NCBI GenBank assembly: GCA_052034865.1 | Contig: JBPOIC010000040.1 | Location: 32,720-96,719, forward strand | DNA: 64,000 bases | Direction of reading: 5' to 3' | From: JBPOIC01 sp052034865 | GTDB lineage: Bacteria > UBA10199 > JADFYH01 | Shown: in pieces, positions 17,606-26,239 of the stretch | How positions within the stretch are numbered: the first letter of the stretch is position 1 | How the letters are laid out: every line of letters starts with the position of its first letter | Notes under the pieces: model-generated | What the model saw: the letters and a program-made list of their open reading frames with translations, nothing else | What the model was told of the DNA's origin: nothing | Database searches by the model: none | Position numbers and translations under genes: made by a program

Positions 17606-19102
17606 TCATCGTTTCCTGCTTGGATAAGGACTTTTGTGCCCTTCCTTCTTTTTTCCATCCGAGCGCTTTTCGTGAGCACGATGAGAAGACGGTTTTCCAT
17701 ATGAACTTCGAGGGTGACCTTTTCCTCCTTTGTCTTTCCAGTTCGTCCGTCTGGAGTCTGGTTTTTCATTCTGGACAAAAGATGCCTTGGGTCGCGGCTC
17801 CTCAGTGACCTCAAAAAGTTCTTTAAAACGCATTTCCAAAAATCGACCGACGATTTCTTCTTTGGTCATGCTGGAAATTTCTTCCAACCATTCTTTCCCC
17901 AACAATTCACTCGCGCGTCCATGAAAACGGGAGGCCTTGAATTCGGCCAACACTTTCAAAATCTTTTTCTCGGCGATATCTTTACGACTGGGCGGTTTTC
18001 CTTCCCGCATGCGGCTACGGGTCATTTTCTCAATCCGATGGATCAAGTCCATATGACTCGGAGTCACCAGACTCATCGCAACACCCGATTTTCCGCTACG
18101 AGCGGTTCTGCCAATCCGGTGGACATAACTGTCGAGCTCTCGTGGAATCGAATAGTTGATCACATGGGTGACATCTTTGACATCGAGTCCGCGCGAAGCA
18201 ACATCGGTACAAATGAGGATTTGGACCCGTCGGTCCCGGAAGGCCTGCATCGCGCGTTCGCGGGCGTTTTGATCCATGTCACCCTGCAGACAATCGACCT
18301 GATAACCCCGTTGGGAGAGAAAGCGTGCAAGATCGACGACGAGGGATTTGGTTTGACAGAAAATTAGCCCATAAAAATTCTCAGCCGCATCGATCAACTT
18401 ACACAAAAGATCGGGTTTGCTTCCTTCGCGGGTGAGGTAATAGAGCTGCTCGACGGTCGAGGAGAGCATCTCTGTTCTGTTGATCTGAACCATCTTCGGA
18501 TATTTCAGATAGGTATCGGCAACCCGTCTCACCTCCGAGCTCATCGTGGCCGAAAATAGCCAAACCTGGCAGATACTGCGGGGAATGGATTTTAAGATTA
18601 TTTCCAGATCTTCTTTAAAACCCATCGAAATCATTTCATCGGCTTCATCAAGAACAAGCGTTTGGATCGCATCGAGTTTCAAAGTTCCCCGCTCGAGATG
18701 ATCGATCAATCGCCCTGGGGTTCCGACTACGACGTGAGCACCTTCCTTTAAACCGTGCAATTGATCGCCAAAACCGGCCCCTCCGTACACAGGAAGAGAT
18801 TTTATTTTCAGGTGCTTTCCCAACTGCTGAACTTGACCCGAAACCTGCAGGGCCAACTCGCGAGTGGGACAGAGCACCAAAACCTGGGGTTTTTTGTGGG
18901 ATGTATCGATAGTTTGAAGGAAGGGAATGGAAAAGGCCGCTGTTTTTCCGGTACCGGTTGCAGCAAGGCCGATTAAATCGGTTCGCCCTTCTAAAAGAAT
19001 GGGAAGGGTTTGTGCCTGGATGGGACTGGGTTTTTCAAAATGCATTTCCTCAATGGCACGAAGCAAGGGAGCTTTAAGCTCAAAATCTTTAAATGTTTTC
19101 AT
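17606..19102 (-). CDS. DEAD-box ATP-dependent RNA helicase
   Basis: About 498 residues. The Q motif lies in FEKPSPIQAQTLPILLEG, motif I is ATGTGKT, motif II LDEADEM, motif III SAT, motif V TDVASRGLD and motif VI HRIGRTAR. The second core domain is followed by a degenerate helical region (EEISSMTKEEIVGRFLEMRF) and a very basic, Lys/Arg/Ser-rich tail of about 70 residues typical of RNA-binding extensions. It resembles CsdA/DeaD and acts in ribosome assembly or mRNA turnover. I start at MKTFKDFELK. An ATG 14 codons earlier is also open and neither has a strong ribosome binding site. Confidence 0.92.
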   Translation of the reverse strand: MKTFKDFELKAPLLRAIEEMHFEKPSPIQAQTLPILLEGRTDLIGLAATGTGKTAAFSIPFLQTIDTSHKKPQVLVLCPTRELALQVSGQVQQLGKHLKIKSLPVYGGAGFGDQLHGLKEGAHVVVGTPGRLIDHLERGTLKLDAIQTLVLDEADEMISMGFKEDLEIILKSIPRSICQVWLFSATMSSEVRRVADTYLKYPKMVQINRTEMLSSTVEQLYYLTREGSKPDLLCKLIDAAENFYGLIFCQTKSLVVDLARFLSQRGYQVDCLQGDMDQNARERAMQAFRDRRVQILICTDVASRGLDVKDVTHVINYSIPRELDSYVHRIGRTARSGKSGVAMSLVTPSHMDLIHRIEKMTRSRMREGKPPSRKDIAEKKILKVLAEFKASRFHGRASELLGKEWLEEISSMTKEEIVGRFLEMRFKELFEVTEEPRPKASFVQNEKPDSRRTNWKDKGGKGHPRSSYGKPSSHRAHEKRSDGKKKEGHKSPYPSRKR

Positions 19103-19193
19103 AGATGCATGGCTCTTAGCACGTCTTGAGAAAAACGCATCCATAGAATGCGTGATGAGTGCATTTTCTTTTCGTCAAAAAAGACAGTCCTGT

Positions 19194-20489
19194 TCAGGGT
19201 TTTAAAAAACGGGCGGGAAGATCTCCGAGATATTTCAGATAAAATCGGAAGGATTCGTATTTGGGAGTAAAGAGTTTTTGGGATTTGTAAATCCCGTGAT
19301 GTCCCGAAACATGATAGCTCACCATGCAAACCAGCAAGGCATAGAGTCCAATCGAAGATCCAAAAAGCTCCATCGCCATCAGGGTACAGGCCAGGGGCGT
19401 ATTCGCAGCCCCAGCAAACACCGCCACAAAACCTAAAGCGGCAAATAGGGGAAGCGACTCATGAAACATTGAAGACAGACTACTTCCCAGCGTCGCCCCG
19501 ATATAAACCAGAGGAATAAATTCTCCTCCTTTAAATCCGGAACCCACCGTGAGTGCAGTTAAGAAACCTTTGAATAGGGGCACCTTCCCTTCCATCACGT
19601 AAGTAAAAGCATTTCCAATCACTTCAATCCCTAGTCCCTGATACCAGGCGGCACTTACTCCTTGGTAGGCGATCAGAAGCACTATTCCACCCACGAAGGG
19701 TTTGAGCGGTGGATAAAAATCAAATTTTTTAAGGACAGACTCCACAACGTGAGTCATTTTGGAAAAAAGCAAGGCCACGATCCCACACACCATGCCTAAA
19801 AGAAAAATTTTAGGAAGGAGATAGAAATCAAAAGAGATCGAGCCAATTCGCGGATAAACAGAATGAGGGGCATGCAAAAATCGCGTGGTTTCGTAGGCGA
19901 CAAGCGAGGCAATCAAACATTCAAACCAGGCAAAAAACCGCAGTCGTCCAATGTGAACGACTTCCATTCCAAAAATCCATCCCGCCCACGGAGCGCCAAT
20001 CCCCGCACCAAAAGCGGCTCCTACGCCAGCGACCAACAGGATTTTTCTTTCTTCGCGTTCGATTTTAAAAATGGATGACAGCTGGTCGGCCAAAGTCGCG
20101 CCCATCTGAACAATTGTTCCTTCCCTTCCTGCCGATCCACCAAACAGATGTGTGATCAGGGTGCCAAGCAACACCAGCGGCGCCATTCGAAGAGGCACCC
20201 GGTTTTTTGGATCATGAATCTCTTCCAAAATCAGATTATTTCCACCCGCGACGTTTTTTCCATAAAGATGATAAAGCCAGCCCACTCCAAATCCAGCCAT
20301 CGGCAAAAACCAGACAAGTCCCGGATGATTTTGGCGAGTGCGTGTCGCCTGATCGAGCAGAATCAAAAACACGGAAGCGATCCCTCCCGCCAGAAGCCCA
20401 ACCAGAAGGCTATAATAGGACCAGCGGAGGTAGCGTTTTATAGAGGGAATAGTTTTTTGGACTTGAGATGATTGTAAAAGAAATTCCAA
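19194..20489 (-). CDS. ClC-family chloride channel/antiporter
   Basis: The 431-residue membrane protein has the ClC signatures GGSAGREGTIVQMGA (containing the gating glutamate), a GIGAPWAGWIFGMEV helix, and GSGFKGGEFIPLVYIGA for the second anion-coordinating loop. The first GSGIP-type loop is not recognisable, so it belongs to the diverged branch often labelled 'voltage-gated chloride channel family protein'. No CBS domains follow. The only usable start is TTG at 20489, preceded by GGGGATAAGAG, which itself lies in a predicted hairpin. Anion identity cannot be read from the sequence. Confidence 0.88.
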   Translation of the reverse strand: MEFLLQSSQVQKTIPSIKRYLRWSYYSLLVGLLAGGIASVFLILLDQATRTRQNHPGLVWFLPMAGFGVGWLYHLYGKNVAGGNNLILEEIHDPKNRVPLRMAPLVLLGTLITHLFGGSAGREGTIVQMGATLADQLSSIFKIEREERKILLVAGVGAAFGAGIGAPWAGWIFGMEVVHIGRLRFFAWFECLIASLVAYETTRFLHAPHSVYPRIGSISFDFYLLPKIFLLGMVCGIVALLFSKMTHVVESVLKKFDFYPPLKPFVGGIVLLIAYQGVSAAWYQGLGIEVIGNAFTYVMEGKVPLFKGFLTALTVGSGFKGGEFIPLVYIGATLGSSLSSMFHESLPLFAALGFVAVFAGAANTPLACTLMAMELFGSSIGLYALLVCMVSYHVSGHHGIYKSQKLFTPKYESFRFYLKYLGDLPARFLKP

Positions 20490-20494
20490 TTTTA

Positions 20495-20558
20495 TCTCTT
20501 ATCCCCATGATGGGGTTCGCAGTTTATATAGGCGTATCCAGAAAGGCCGGATAAGAGA
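20495..20558 (-). promoter_or_regulatory. structured 5' leader of the ClC gene
   Basis: Read on the - strand, TCTCTTATCC (20558-20549) can pair with GGATAAGAGA (20504-20495), ten perfect base pairs. Inside lies the local palindrome CCCCATCATGGGG (20515-20503). The 3' arm contains the GGGGATAAGAG ribosome binding site just before the TTG start, so folding would occlude it. It does not fit the fluoride-riboswitch consensus I know. A thermometer, protein-bound hairpin or new ligand-responsive leader are all possible. Confidence 0.4.
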
Positions 20559-20587
20559 ACAAAAAAAGTGATTTCGTTCAAGATGAT

Positions 20588-21580
20588 TTATAAGGCAAGG
20601 GTGAGGGTCGGCGTCAAAAAAAGGAATAAGGAAGTGAATGAGGATGAAGTTGGAAGAGAAGCGAAAGATCTTCGAAGAAGAAAATCTTCATGGATTTTCA
20701 GGCGATTGGAAGAAAGAGGAGCATTCGAAAGATCGATAAATTGAGGAATTTCTCGCGCGTGATCAAAAATCATCCAGCGATCTTCATGAAACAACCGGCT
20801 ATAAAACACCTGAAAAATTCCGGTTTCATTTTTAAGATAAACAGAATGCGTCTTGGGATTGAGGATGTAATTCGGCGGAAGCTCCGAAGCATCACCATCA
20901 AAAAGGTAGGGAGCCAAATCATTGGGAAGAAATTTCTCCCGAACGATTTTTTTCATTTCGGAAGTTAGAGAGACATCGTTCTCAGCGAAACTGTTAGCGC
21001 CAACCTCTCCTTCACTGGCAGGGCCTTTTCCCAAAAACTGGAGCAGATTTTCAATTAAGATTTGATCGGGAACCCAGACAATATCTTTGATCGATGAGAA
21101 AGCAGAGAGAGGCTTGAACTTTTTTTGAGGCAGATGAGCAATGCCACTCACGGGCTCACCAATAGGTTCTTCTGTAAAACGTTTACAAGGCTCACGAAAA
21201 CGCCCCTGCCCTCCCCAATCCTTGGATTTAGAAAATACTCGGTTTGCCGCTCTGTAGTGAGCTTTTTCGAGATAACGGAGCCGAAAATCCTGAAAGTTGG
21301 AAAGCATTTCCTTCAATACACTTCTTGTAAGGCTTTTAACTTTGAAGATTTTACTTTTTCCTTCAAGATAAATATCGGTGCACTCCCGAGCACACTCTGG
21401 AATTAATAGGTTCTCCGAAGACCAGACCTCTCTTTGGATTTCAGCTTCATCCAGCATTCTGGGATCTTTTCCCTCCCGACATGAAACCTTTACCTCCATC
21501 GTGCACTTATAAACGCACTGTAGAATGGTATCTTTCTCTTCAAGGCTAAGTTGATTTGTATGAAAAGATGTTTGAGACAT
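20588..21580 (-). CDS. hypothetical protein, 330 residues
   Basis: I do not recognise this protein. There is no signal peptide or membrane span. The first 75 residues contain five cysteines (LQCVYKCTMEVKVSCREG ... IPECARECTDIY) with spacing that could form two disulphides or bind metal. The middle is charged and helical. Residues 235-275 (YLFDGDASELPPNYILNPKT, GIFQVFYSRLFHEDRWMIFD) look like a compact alpha/beta segment. The C-terminus ends in a Ser/Thr/Leu-rich tail. The ribosome binding site is weak. It sits alone between the ClC gene and the paralogue pair, all on the same strand. Confidence 0.55.
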   Translation of the reverse strand: MSQTSFHTNQLSLEEKDTILQCVYKCTMEVKVSCREGKDPRMLDEAEIQREVWSSENLLIPECARECTDIYLEGKSKIFKVKSLTRSVLKEMLSNFQDFRLRYLEKAHYRAANRVFSKSKDWGGQGRFREPCKRFTEEPIGEPVSGIAHLPQKKFKPLSAFSSIKDIVWVPDQILIENLLQFLGKGPASEGEVGANSFAENDVSLTSEMKKIVREKFLPNDLAPYLFDGDASELPPNYILNPKTHSVYLKNETGIFQVFYSRLFHEDRWMIFDHAREIPQFIDLSNAPLSSNRLKIHEDFLLRRSFASLPTSSSFTSLFLFLTPTLTLAL

Positions 21581-21726
21581 AAGCTCACAAAATTTTTATT
21601 TGGATTGAAATAGATAGTGTCCGAAACAAAACTCACAAACGCTTTAGTTTTTCATTCAAAAAATGAGAAGGATTTTTTTTGGAGGGAGGAAAGAGGTCTG
21701 AAAATCGGACGATACCGTCTGAATTT

Positions 21727-22521
21727 TCAATAAGATTGAAACGATTGGCTTTGGGGCGTACTCACAGTGCACGTGAGAGTCTGATCATCACAGACGATGG
21801 GTCCCAAACAAGAGTTCCCTACCCCTAGTGTGGAAGGATCGATCAGGTCATAATTATAACCAAAAGGGTTACTTGTGACTGCCGCGCCATAAGGGACCAC
21901 GCTCGCCGGAGAGTGAGCGCCATTGATGTAAGTTGAAGATGTATAAGAAGAATCCAGAGACATCACGCCGATACTCAAACACCACCCTGCAACGTCAGGA
22001 GCATCCCCTGGCCAAGAACATCCAGGGAGCCCACAGGGAGTACTACCAGCAATTGTCTTTATGAAGTAAATGCCGTTGTAGATCAGATTGTATAAATAAT
22101 TTTGTCCTACATTAATACTTTGGCCCGAACTGAAAGAGACCGGCTGCACCATTACTCCACCCGCATTGTTTCCAGAGACCACACTTCCATAACACGATGA
22201 ACAATCATTAATATCAAAAGCCGCAATATATAATCCATGCCCCGTAACCGAAGCACCTGTCGCATTTGTTATTGAAATATTTGAGGACGCTGAATTTACA
22301 ACATCCTGTGCAGTCATTAATGCTTCAGTGCTAAAAGGTGGAGGTGGAGTGGTTGGTTCTGGATCAGACGGCGGTGGATCTGGGTCAGCTGGCGGTGTTT
22401 CTGGATCAGATGGAGGTGCCGACGGATCAGATGGCGTCGCCCCCCGATGATCGTCTAAACATGCGGGAAAAACAAAAATCATTATGAATAAAAAGATAAC
22501 ATAAGCTTGTCTTTTTACCAT
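21727..22521 (-). CDS. predicted lipoprotein, paralogue B of a tandem secreted pair
   Basis: The 264-residue protein has a signal peptide ending in a possible lipobox (IFVFPAC). A linker of Asp/Pro-rich repeats (PSDPE, PADPDPP) follows, then a domain of about 200 residues. That domain shares its landmarks with the gene upstream: a Cys-containing GLYIAAF region, VGQNYLYNLIYNGIYF, a CGLPGCSW motif, GWCLSIGVM and the terminal block CDDQTLTCTV followed by QSQSF. The ATG at 22521 is chosen over a TTG at 22566 that would overlap the upstream gene. I do not recognise a function. The conserved cysteines suggest an oxidising periplasmic or surface location. Confidence 0.65.
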   Translation of the reverse strand: MVKRQAYVIFLFIMIFVFPACLDDHRGATPSDPSAPPSDPETPPADPDPPPSDPEPTTPPPPFSTEALMTAQDVVNSASSNISITNATGASVTGHGLYIAAFDINDCSSCYGSVVSGNNAGGVMVQPVSFSSGQSINVGQNYLYNLIYNGIYFIKTIAGSTPCGLPGCSWPGDAPDVAGWCLSIGVMSLDSSYTSSTYINGAHSPASVVPYGAAVTSNPFGYNYDLIDPSTLGVGNSCLGPIVCDDQTLTCTVSTPQSQSFQSY

Positions 22522-22537
22522 AGCTAAAGAGCCCTTC

Positions 22538-23209
22538 TTAAAACGACTGAGTTTGTGACGTCGCAACCGAACAGGCTAAAGTTTGATCATTACAGGAAAT
22601 GGGGCCAATATATTCATAACTGCTTATAAGATTGTAATCGTAGAAGCCTCCCTGTGAAAGCGCGTCCGAAGAAGGAACGACCTTCGCCGTATAATCCACC
22701 GTCACTGAAACAGGTGCCATTGCCCCTACATAGATACACCAATTATAAATCGTTGAATCATCCCCCCAGGTACAACCGGGTAAGGCACAACCCGGAGGGC
22801 TACTTGGAACAATAATTCGAAGGTAATAAATAGCGTTATAAATCATGTTGTATAAATAATTTTCCCCAACGCCCGCTTCCGCATTCGCCTCAATAGTTAC
22901 AGGCATCACCATTGAACCTGCTGAAATATTGTCCCCCGATGGGTACATAATGGTTGCGCTTGTGCAAGACTGACCCTCTGCTACGTACGAAAATTGCCTG
23001 ACATAAAGACCGTAAACTGTCGCCGGACTCGTTCCGGCATTTTTTAATTTGAAGTTAGATTCGTTGATGGAAGTAGCTAAATCTTTGGAAGAAGAAAAGG
23101 TCGTGCTGTATTTTGGCTTAGACCGTTTGTTTGTAGATTGTGCCCCCGCCGTGAGACATAGCGCCGTAAAAGCTACAGTAACAAAAATAGTAAACGAAGT
23201 TGTAATCAT
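22538..23209 (-). CDS. secreted protein, paralogue A of a tandem pair
   Basis: The 223-residue protein has a signal peptide (ITTSFTIFVTVAFTALCLTAGA, cleavage before QS). The mature domain aligns by eye with the downstream lipoprotein: GLYVRQF with a nearby Cys, VGENYLYNMIYNAIYYL, CALPGCTWG, NWCIYVGAM, YDYNLI and the end block SCNDQTLACSV followed by TQSF. It lacks the Asp/Pro linker and lipobox, so one copy appears free and the other membrane-anchored. AGGGGTG four bases upstream supports the start. Base composition matches the host side, and it is the last gene before the phage region. Confidence 0.65.
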   Translation of the reverse strand: MITTSFTIFVTVAFTALCLTAGAQSTNKRSKPKYSTTFSSSKDLATSINESNFKLKNAGTSPATVYGLYVRQFSYVAEGQSCTSATIMYPSGDNISAGSMVMPVTIEANAEAGVGENYLYNMIYNAIYYLRIIVPSSPPGCALPGCTWGDDSTIYNWCIYVGAMAPVSVTVDYTAKVVPSSDALSQGGFYDYNLISSYEYIGPISCNDQTLACSVATSQTQSF

Positions 23210-23365
23210 CGCGCACCCCTGTGGTTTCTCAAAATGATAGAGGCACTGAGACTTAATTGCAAAGAAACAATTTTACTCAATAGTAAGAAGAGCTTTCTTT
23301 ATTTTGACACTTTATTTTTATGTATAGGCAGGAAGTTGATTCTTAAGATCAACGGCTGATGCAGG

Positions 23366-23707
23366 ATGATCAGATGGGATAATAGGATAAAAACCACGTC
23401 CCCATTCGTACACTACGCGAACCCTTTCTGCAAAGAGATTTACTCCGTCTTCAGGATCACCATCCGCGAATATAACCCCTTAACCTACAAGGAATTTACC
23501 GACGAATCAGGCGAAAAATCGGGGAGATTCATGACCAAGGCCGAAGTCTGGGCCGAGGAGCAGAGTCACAACGCGCTCCTGTGCCAGTGCGGCTGTGGCC
23601 AGCGGATCATCATCCAATGGCGGCACCGATATCGCGGCATTCCTGAATATCTTCCGTATCACCAACCTGATTTTCAAAAATCAAAACAGCCGGAGGCCGA
23701 ATCATGA
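23366..23707 (+). CDS. short phage-like hypothetical protein with CxCGC motif
   Basis: The 113-residue protein's C-terminal half has LLCQCGCGQRIIIQWRHRYRG, resembling the zinc-knuckle start of small phage HNH-associated proteins (CxCGCGQ), but the HNH histidines that should follow are not evident. The N-terminal 30 residues look unconserved, and the true start may be an internal codon. Alternatives are a truncated HNH endonuclease or a stand-alone zinc protein. It is the first gene of the high-GC region. Confidence 0.4.
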   Translation: MIRWDNRIKTTSPFVHYANPFCKEIYSVFRITIREYNPLTYKEFTDESGEKSGRFMTKAEVWAEEQSHNALLCQCGCGQRIIIQWRHRYRGIPEYLPYHQPDFQKSKQPEAES

Positions 23708-23733
23708 TCCGTCAGGGTTTGGCATACGGTATT

Positions 23734-23758
23734 CGCAACCCTTTGACGAAGGGTTGCG
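23734..23758. repeat. perfect 10-bp hairpin upstream of the methylase
   Basis: CGCAACCCTT (23734-23743) and AAGGGTTGCG (23749-23758) form a perfect stem with a TGACG loop. No T tract follows, so it is not a classic terminator. It lies in the 153-base gap before the cytosine methylase gene and could be a protein-binding site or mRNA leader structure. The gap itself shows no convincing gene. Confidence 0.5.
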
Positions 23759-23860
23759 CAAAGGCTTTCCGAAACCCTTCCGGGAATCCTTCATTGCAGG
23801 GTCCCACTATTTCCGGCTCGGGGCACCGGTGCAGTTATCGTCAATCCCGTATTCACGAAC

Positions 23861-24616
23861 ATGACGATCATGTTCGGTTCTTTGTTCGCTGGTATCGGCG
23901 GATTCGATCTGGGACTCGAAAGAGCTGGAATGAAATGCGCCTGGCAAGTGGAGCTCGGTGACTATGCGACTAGGATTCTTGAAAATCACTGGCCTCATGT
24001 CACCCGCCATCGGGATGTCAGGGATTGCGGCCAGCATAACCTCGACCCCGTCGATCTTATCTGCGGAGGATTCCCGTGTCAGCCCCACAGTTTCGCCGGC
24101 ATGCGCAAAGGTTCCGATGATGCACGCGATCTCTGGGGAGAATTCGCCCGAATTATTCGCGAGCTTGAGCCCCGATGGGTCTTGGCTGAAAACGTGCCAG
24201 GGATTCTTTCAACTGAATCTGGACGGTACTTCGGACGCATTCTCAGAGACTTGGCCGCGCTCGGGTACGATGTCGAATGGGAATGCATACCGGCGTGCGC
24301 CGTGGGCGCTCCCCACCGCCGTGAACGGATCTGGATTTTCGCAACCAAAAGAATGGTACCCGACGCCGATCGTCTCGGATGCCAAGGGAGCCTCTACCGA
24401 GAGGTTCAAAGGTTCGCCGAAATGTCGCGGCAACCTGCGGGAGGTGCTTCGCAATGGGCCGATGGATGGCCTGTATCCGCACCCAAGATTTGTGGAGTGG
24501 CTGATGGGATTCCCGACCGGATTCACCAGCTTACCTGTCTCGGAAATGCGGTCGTTCCGCAGGTCGTCGAAGTGATCGGCAAAGCCATCATGAAAGAGGC
24601 ACACCATGAGCGTTGA
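23861..24616 (+). CDS. phage C5-cytosine DNA methyltransferase
   Basis: 251 residues, short for the family because the target-recognition region is small. Motif I is SLFAGIGGFDLGLERAGM, motif IV (with the catalytic Cys) GGFPCQPHSFAG, motif VI ENVPGIL, motif VIII APHRRERIWIFA, and motifs IX/X follow at GVADGIPDRIHQLTCLGNAV. It methylates C5 of cytosine in DNA, probably to protect phage DNA from host restriction. No cognate endonuclease is adjacent. It overlaps the next methyltransferase gene by 11 bases. The +1 frame over much of this gene also carries phage-like protein motifs (see findings). Confidence 0.88.
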   Translation: MTIMFGSLFAGIGGFDLGLERAGMKCAWQVELGDYATRILENHWPHVTRHRDVRDCGQHNLDPVDLICGGFPCQPHSFAGMRKGSDDARDLWGEFARIIRELEPRWVLAENVPGILSTESGRYFGRILRDLAALGYDVEWECIPACAVGAPHRRERIWIFATKRMVPDADRLGCQGSLYREVQRFAEMSRQPAGGASQWADGWPVSAPKICGVADGIPDRIHQLTCLGNAVVPQVVEVIGKAIMKEAHHER

Positions 24617-25847
24617 TTTGAACACAGATATTATTCTCGAAAAAAAGAAATTGTCGGAGCTGAATCCTGCCCCGTACAATCCGAGACAGATTTCCGAACA
24701 ACAACTGGAACGTCTGAAGAATTCCATCACGGAATTCTCACTGGTTGAGCCGATTATTTGGAATCGGCAAACCGGTCATGTCGTTGGCGGACATCAACGG
24801 TACAAGGTTCTTCAATCCCTCGGCGTCCAAAGCACGCAGGTCGTGGTCGTGGACATCCCCCTCTCCAAAGAGAAGGCCCTCAATCTGGCGTTGAATCGGA
24901 TCCACGGAGATTGGGATCTCGAAATGCTGCGCGACGTGATCATCGATATCGATACGGGTGAATTCCCGATTGAGTTGACTGGTTTTGACTACGACGAACT
25001 CAAAGACCTGATCGATTACGAAAAGCAGACCCTTCTTACCGATGCCGAGGACGATGCTGTTCCTGCACCTCCAGAAGTCCCTATCACCGAACTCGGGGAC
25101 ACATGGATTCTCGGCAATCATCGCATTTATTGTGGCGACAGCACGGATGAAGGATCGCTCAAAGCCTTTCTGAATGGCGAACAGGGCCGAATGATTTTCA
25201 CCGATCCCCCGTACAATGTGAACTACGAGGATACTTTTGGCCGAAAAATTATGGGCGACAACCAGAAAGACTTTCGGGGCTTTCTCGGAAAGGTTTATCA
25301 AAACGCTTTTGCGAACTGTTCCGACAATGCTCCCGCCTATATCTGCTATGCCGAAGCGAACGTCCTCGAATTCCTCACCTGTGCCATGGACGCTGGCTGG
25401 GATTATCGCAATACGCTGATCTGGCTGAAGGATGTGCAGGCCATGAACTTCGGCCACTACACCTGGAAGTACGAACCGATCCTCTACATCGCCAAGGGGC
25501 ACCCAGAATTTTATGGCCAAAAGAATCATCCGAACGTCTTCGAGTTTCCGTCATTCAATTCTTTTGCTGGCCGCAAGGATGACAACGGCCAAAAAATGGT
25601 CAAGTCGCTGCATCCCAATCAAAAGCCTGTTGATCTGATCGTGAAGACAATTGAAAATTCATCGAAACGCGACGACATCGTACTCGATCTTTTTGGTGGT
25701 TCAGGAACTACCCTTATTGCCTGCGAAAAGACCGGCCGAAAGGCGCGGCTCGTGGAACTGGATCCGATTTATTGCGATGTCATCGTCACCCGCTGGGAAA
25801 ATTATACGGGAAAGAAAGCCGAGCGACTCCATGCTAAAAAAAATTGA
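24606..25847 (+). CDS. ParB-domain/DNA N4/N6-methyltransferase fusion
   Basis: 413 residues. A ParB/sulfiredoxin-like domain covers about residues 10-110 (LNPAPYNPRQIS, HVVGGHQRYKVLQSLG). It is followed by an amino-methyltransferase with motif IV DPPYNVNY near residue 200 and motif I DLFGGSGTTLIACE near residue 360. The order DPPY then FxGxG places it in the beta class, methylating adenine N6 or cytosine N4. HPNQKPVDLI before motif I is typical. Such fusions are common in phages next to terminase genes. The start lies inside the cytosine methylase gene, suggesting coupled translation. Confidence 0.92.
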   Translation: MSVDLNTDIILEKKKLSELNPAPYNPRQISEQQLERLKNSITEFSLVEPIIWNRQTGHVVGGHQRYKVLQSLGVQSTQVVVVDIPLSKEKALNLALNRIHGDWDLEMLRDVIIDIDTGEFPIELTGFDYDELKDLIDYEKQTLLTDAEDDAVPAPPEVPITELGDTWILGNHRIYCGDSTDEGSLKAFLNGEQGRMIFTDPPYNVNYEDTFGRKIMGDNQKDFRGFLGKVYQNAFANCSDNAPAYICYAEANVLEFLTCAMDAGWDYRNTLIWLKDVQAMNFGHYTWKYEPILYIAKGHPEFYGQKNHPNVFEFPSFNSFAGRKDDNGQKMVKSLHPNQKPVDLIVKTIENSSKRDDIVLDLFGGSGTTLIACEKTGRKARLVELDPIYCDVIVTRWENYTGKKAERLHAKKN

Positions 25848-26133
25848 GACCAAGCCCGAACCTCAGAAAACCAACACGATGGACGAGGATTGCCTTCGTC
25901 GAATGGAAGATGCCTTTTCACTCGGATGCAGCGATACGGAAGCCTGCTGTTTCGCCGGAATTACCCTGCAGGCTTTTCAGGAACATTTGAAAGAGCATCC
26001 GGCCTTCAAGGATAGGCGCGAAATCCTCAAACAACGGCCCCAGCTTTTGGCCAGGCAAACTGTCTTTAAGGCCCTCAAAGAGGACCCCCAGATAGCCTTG
26101 GAGTATCTGGATCGGATTTCCGGCAAGGATTAA
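25831..26133 (+). CDS. small-terminase-like DNA-binding protein
   Basis: The 100-residue protein starts within the 3' end of the methyltransferase gene (17-base overlap). The helical N-terminal part has AFSLGCSDTEACCFAGITLQAFQEHL, a helix-turn-helix like that of phage small terminases. The C-terminal LLARQTVFKALKEDPQIALEYLDRI is also typical of that family. Its likely role is recognising the packaging site for the large terminase. The large subunit is not downstream but about 29 kb away at the other end, which fits a genome that is circular before integration. Confidence 0.65.
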   Translation: MLKKIETKPEPQKTNTMDEDCLRRMEDAFSLGCSDTEACCFAGITLQAFQEHLKEHPAFKDRREILKQRPQLLARQTVFKALKEDPQIALEYLDRISGKD

Positions 26134-26151
26134 GCGTCTGTATATTTAAGA

Positions 26152-26226
26152 TTGACATTGTTTGACTTGTACGAACAATCGGTATAATATATCTATATTA
26201 AATAGATAGTTCATTGCGATTGTTCG
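26152..26226 (+). promoter_or_regulatory. promoter and inverted-repeat operator of the abiE pair
   Basis: A -10 box TATAAT (26183-26188) is preceded by TTGACT (26162-26167, 15-base spacer) and TTGACA (26152-26157). The perfect 10-bp inverted repeat CGAACAATCG (26172-26181) / CGATTGTTCG (26217-26226) brackets the -10 box and start region. AbiEi-type antitoxins are known to repress their own operon by binding inverted repeats here, so this is most likely the AbiEi operator. GAGGAAAC follows as ribosome binding site. Confidence 0.7.
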
Positions 26227-26239
26227 CTGTGAGGAAACA

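Noticed and set aside
17476..17814. Open frame overlapping the helicase tail and the gap before dnaE
   Set aside because: It is out of frame with the helicase, basic and low complexity, and lacks a start signal.
20490..20587. Fluoride riboswitch before the ClC gene
   Set aside because: The leader is structured, but the conserved fluoride-aptamer segments and pseudoknot order are not present.
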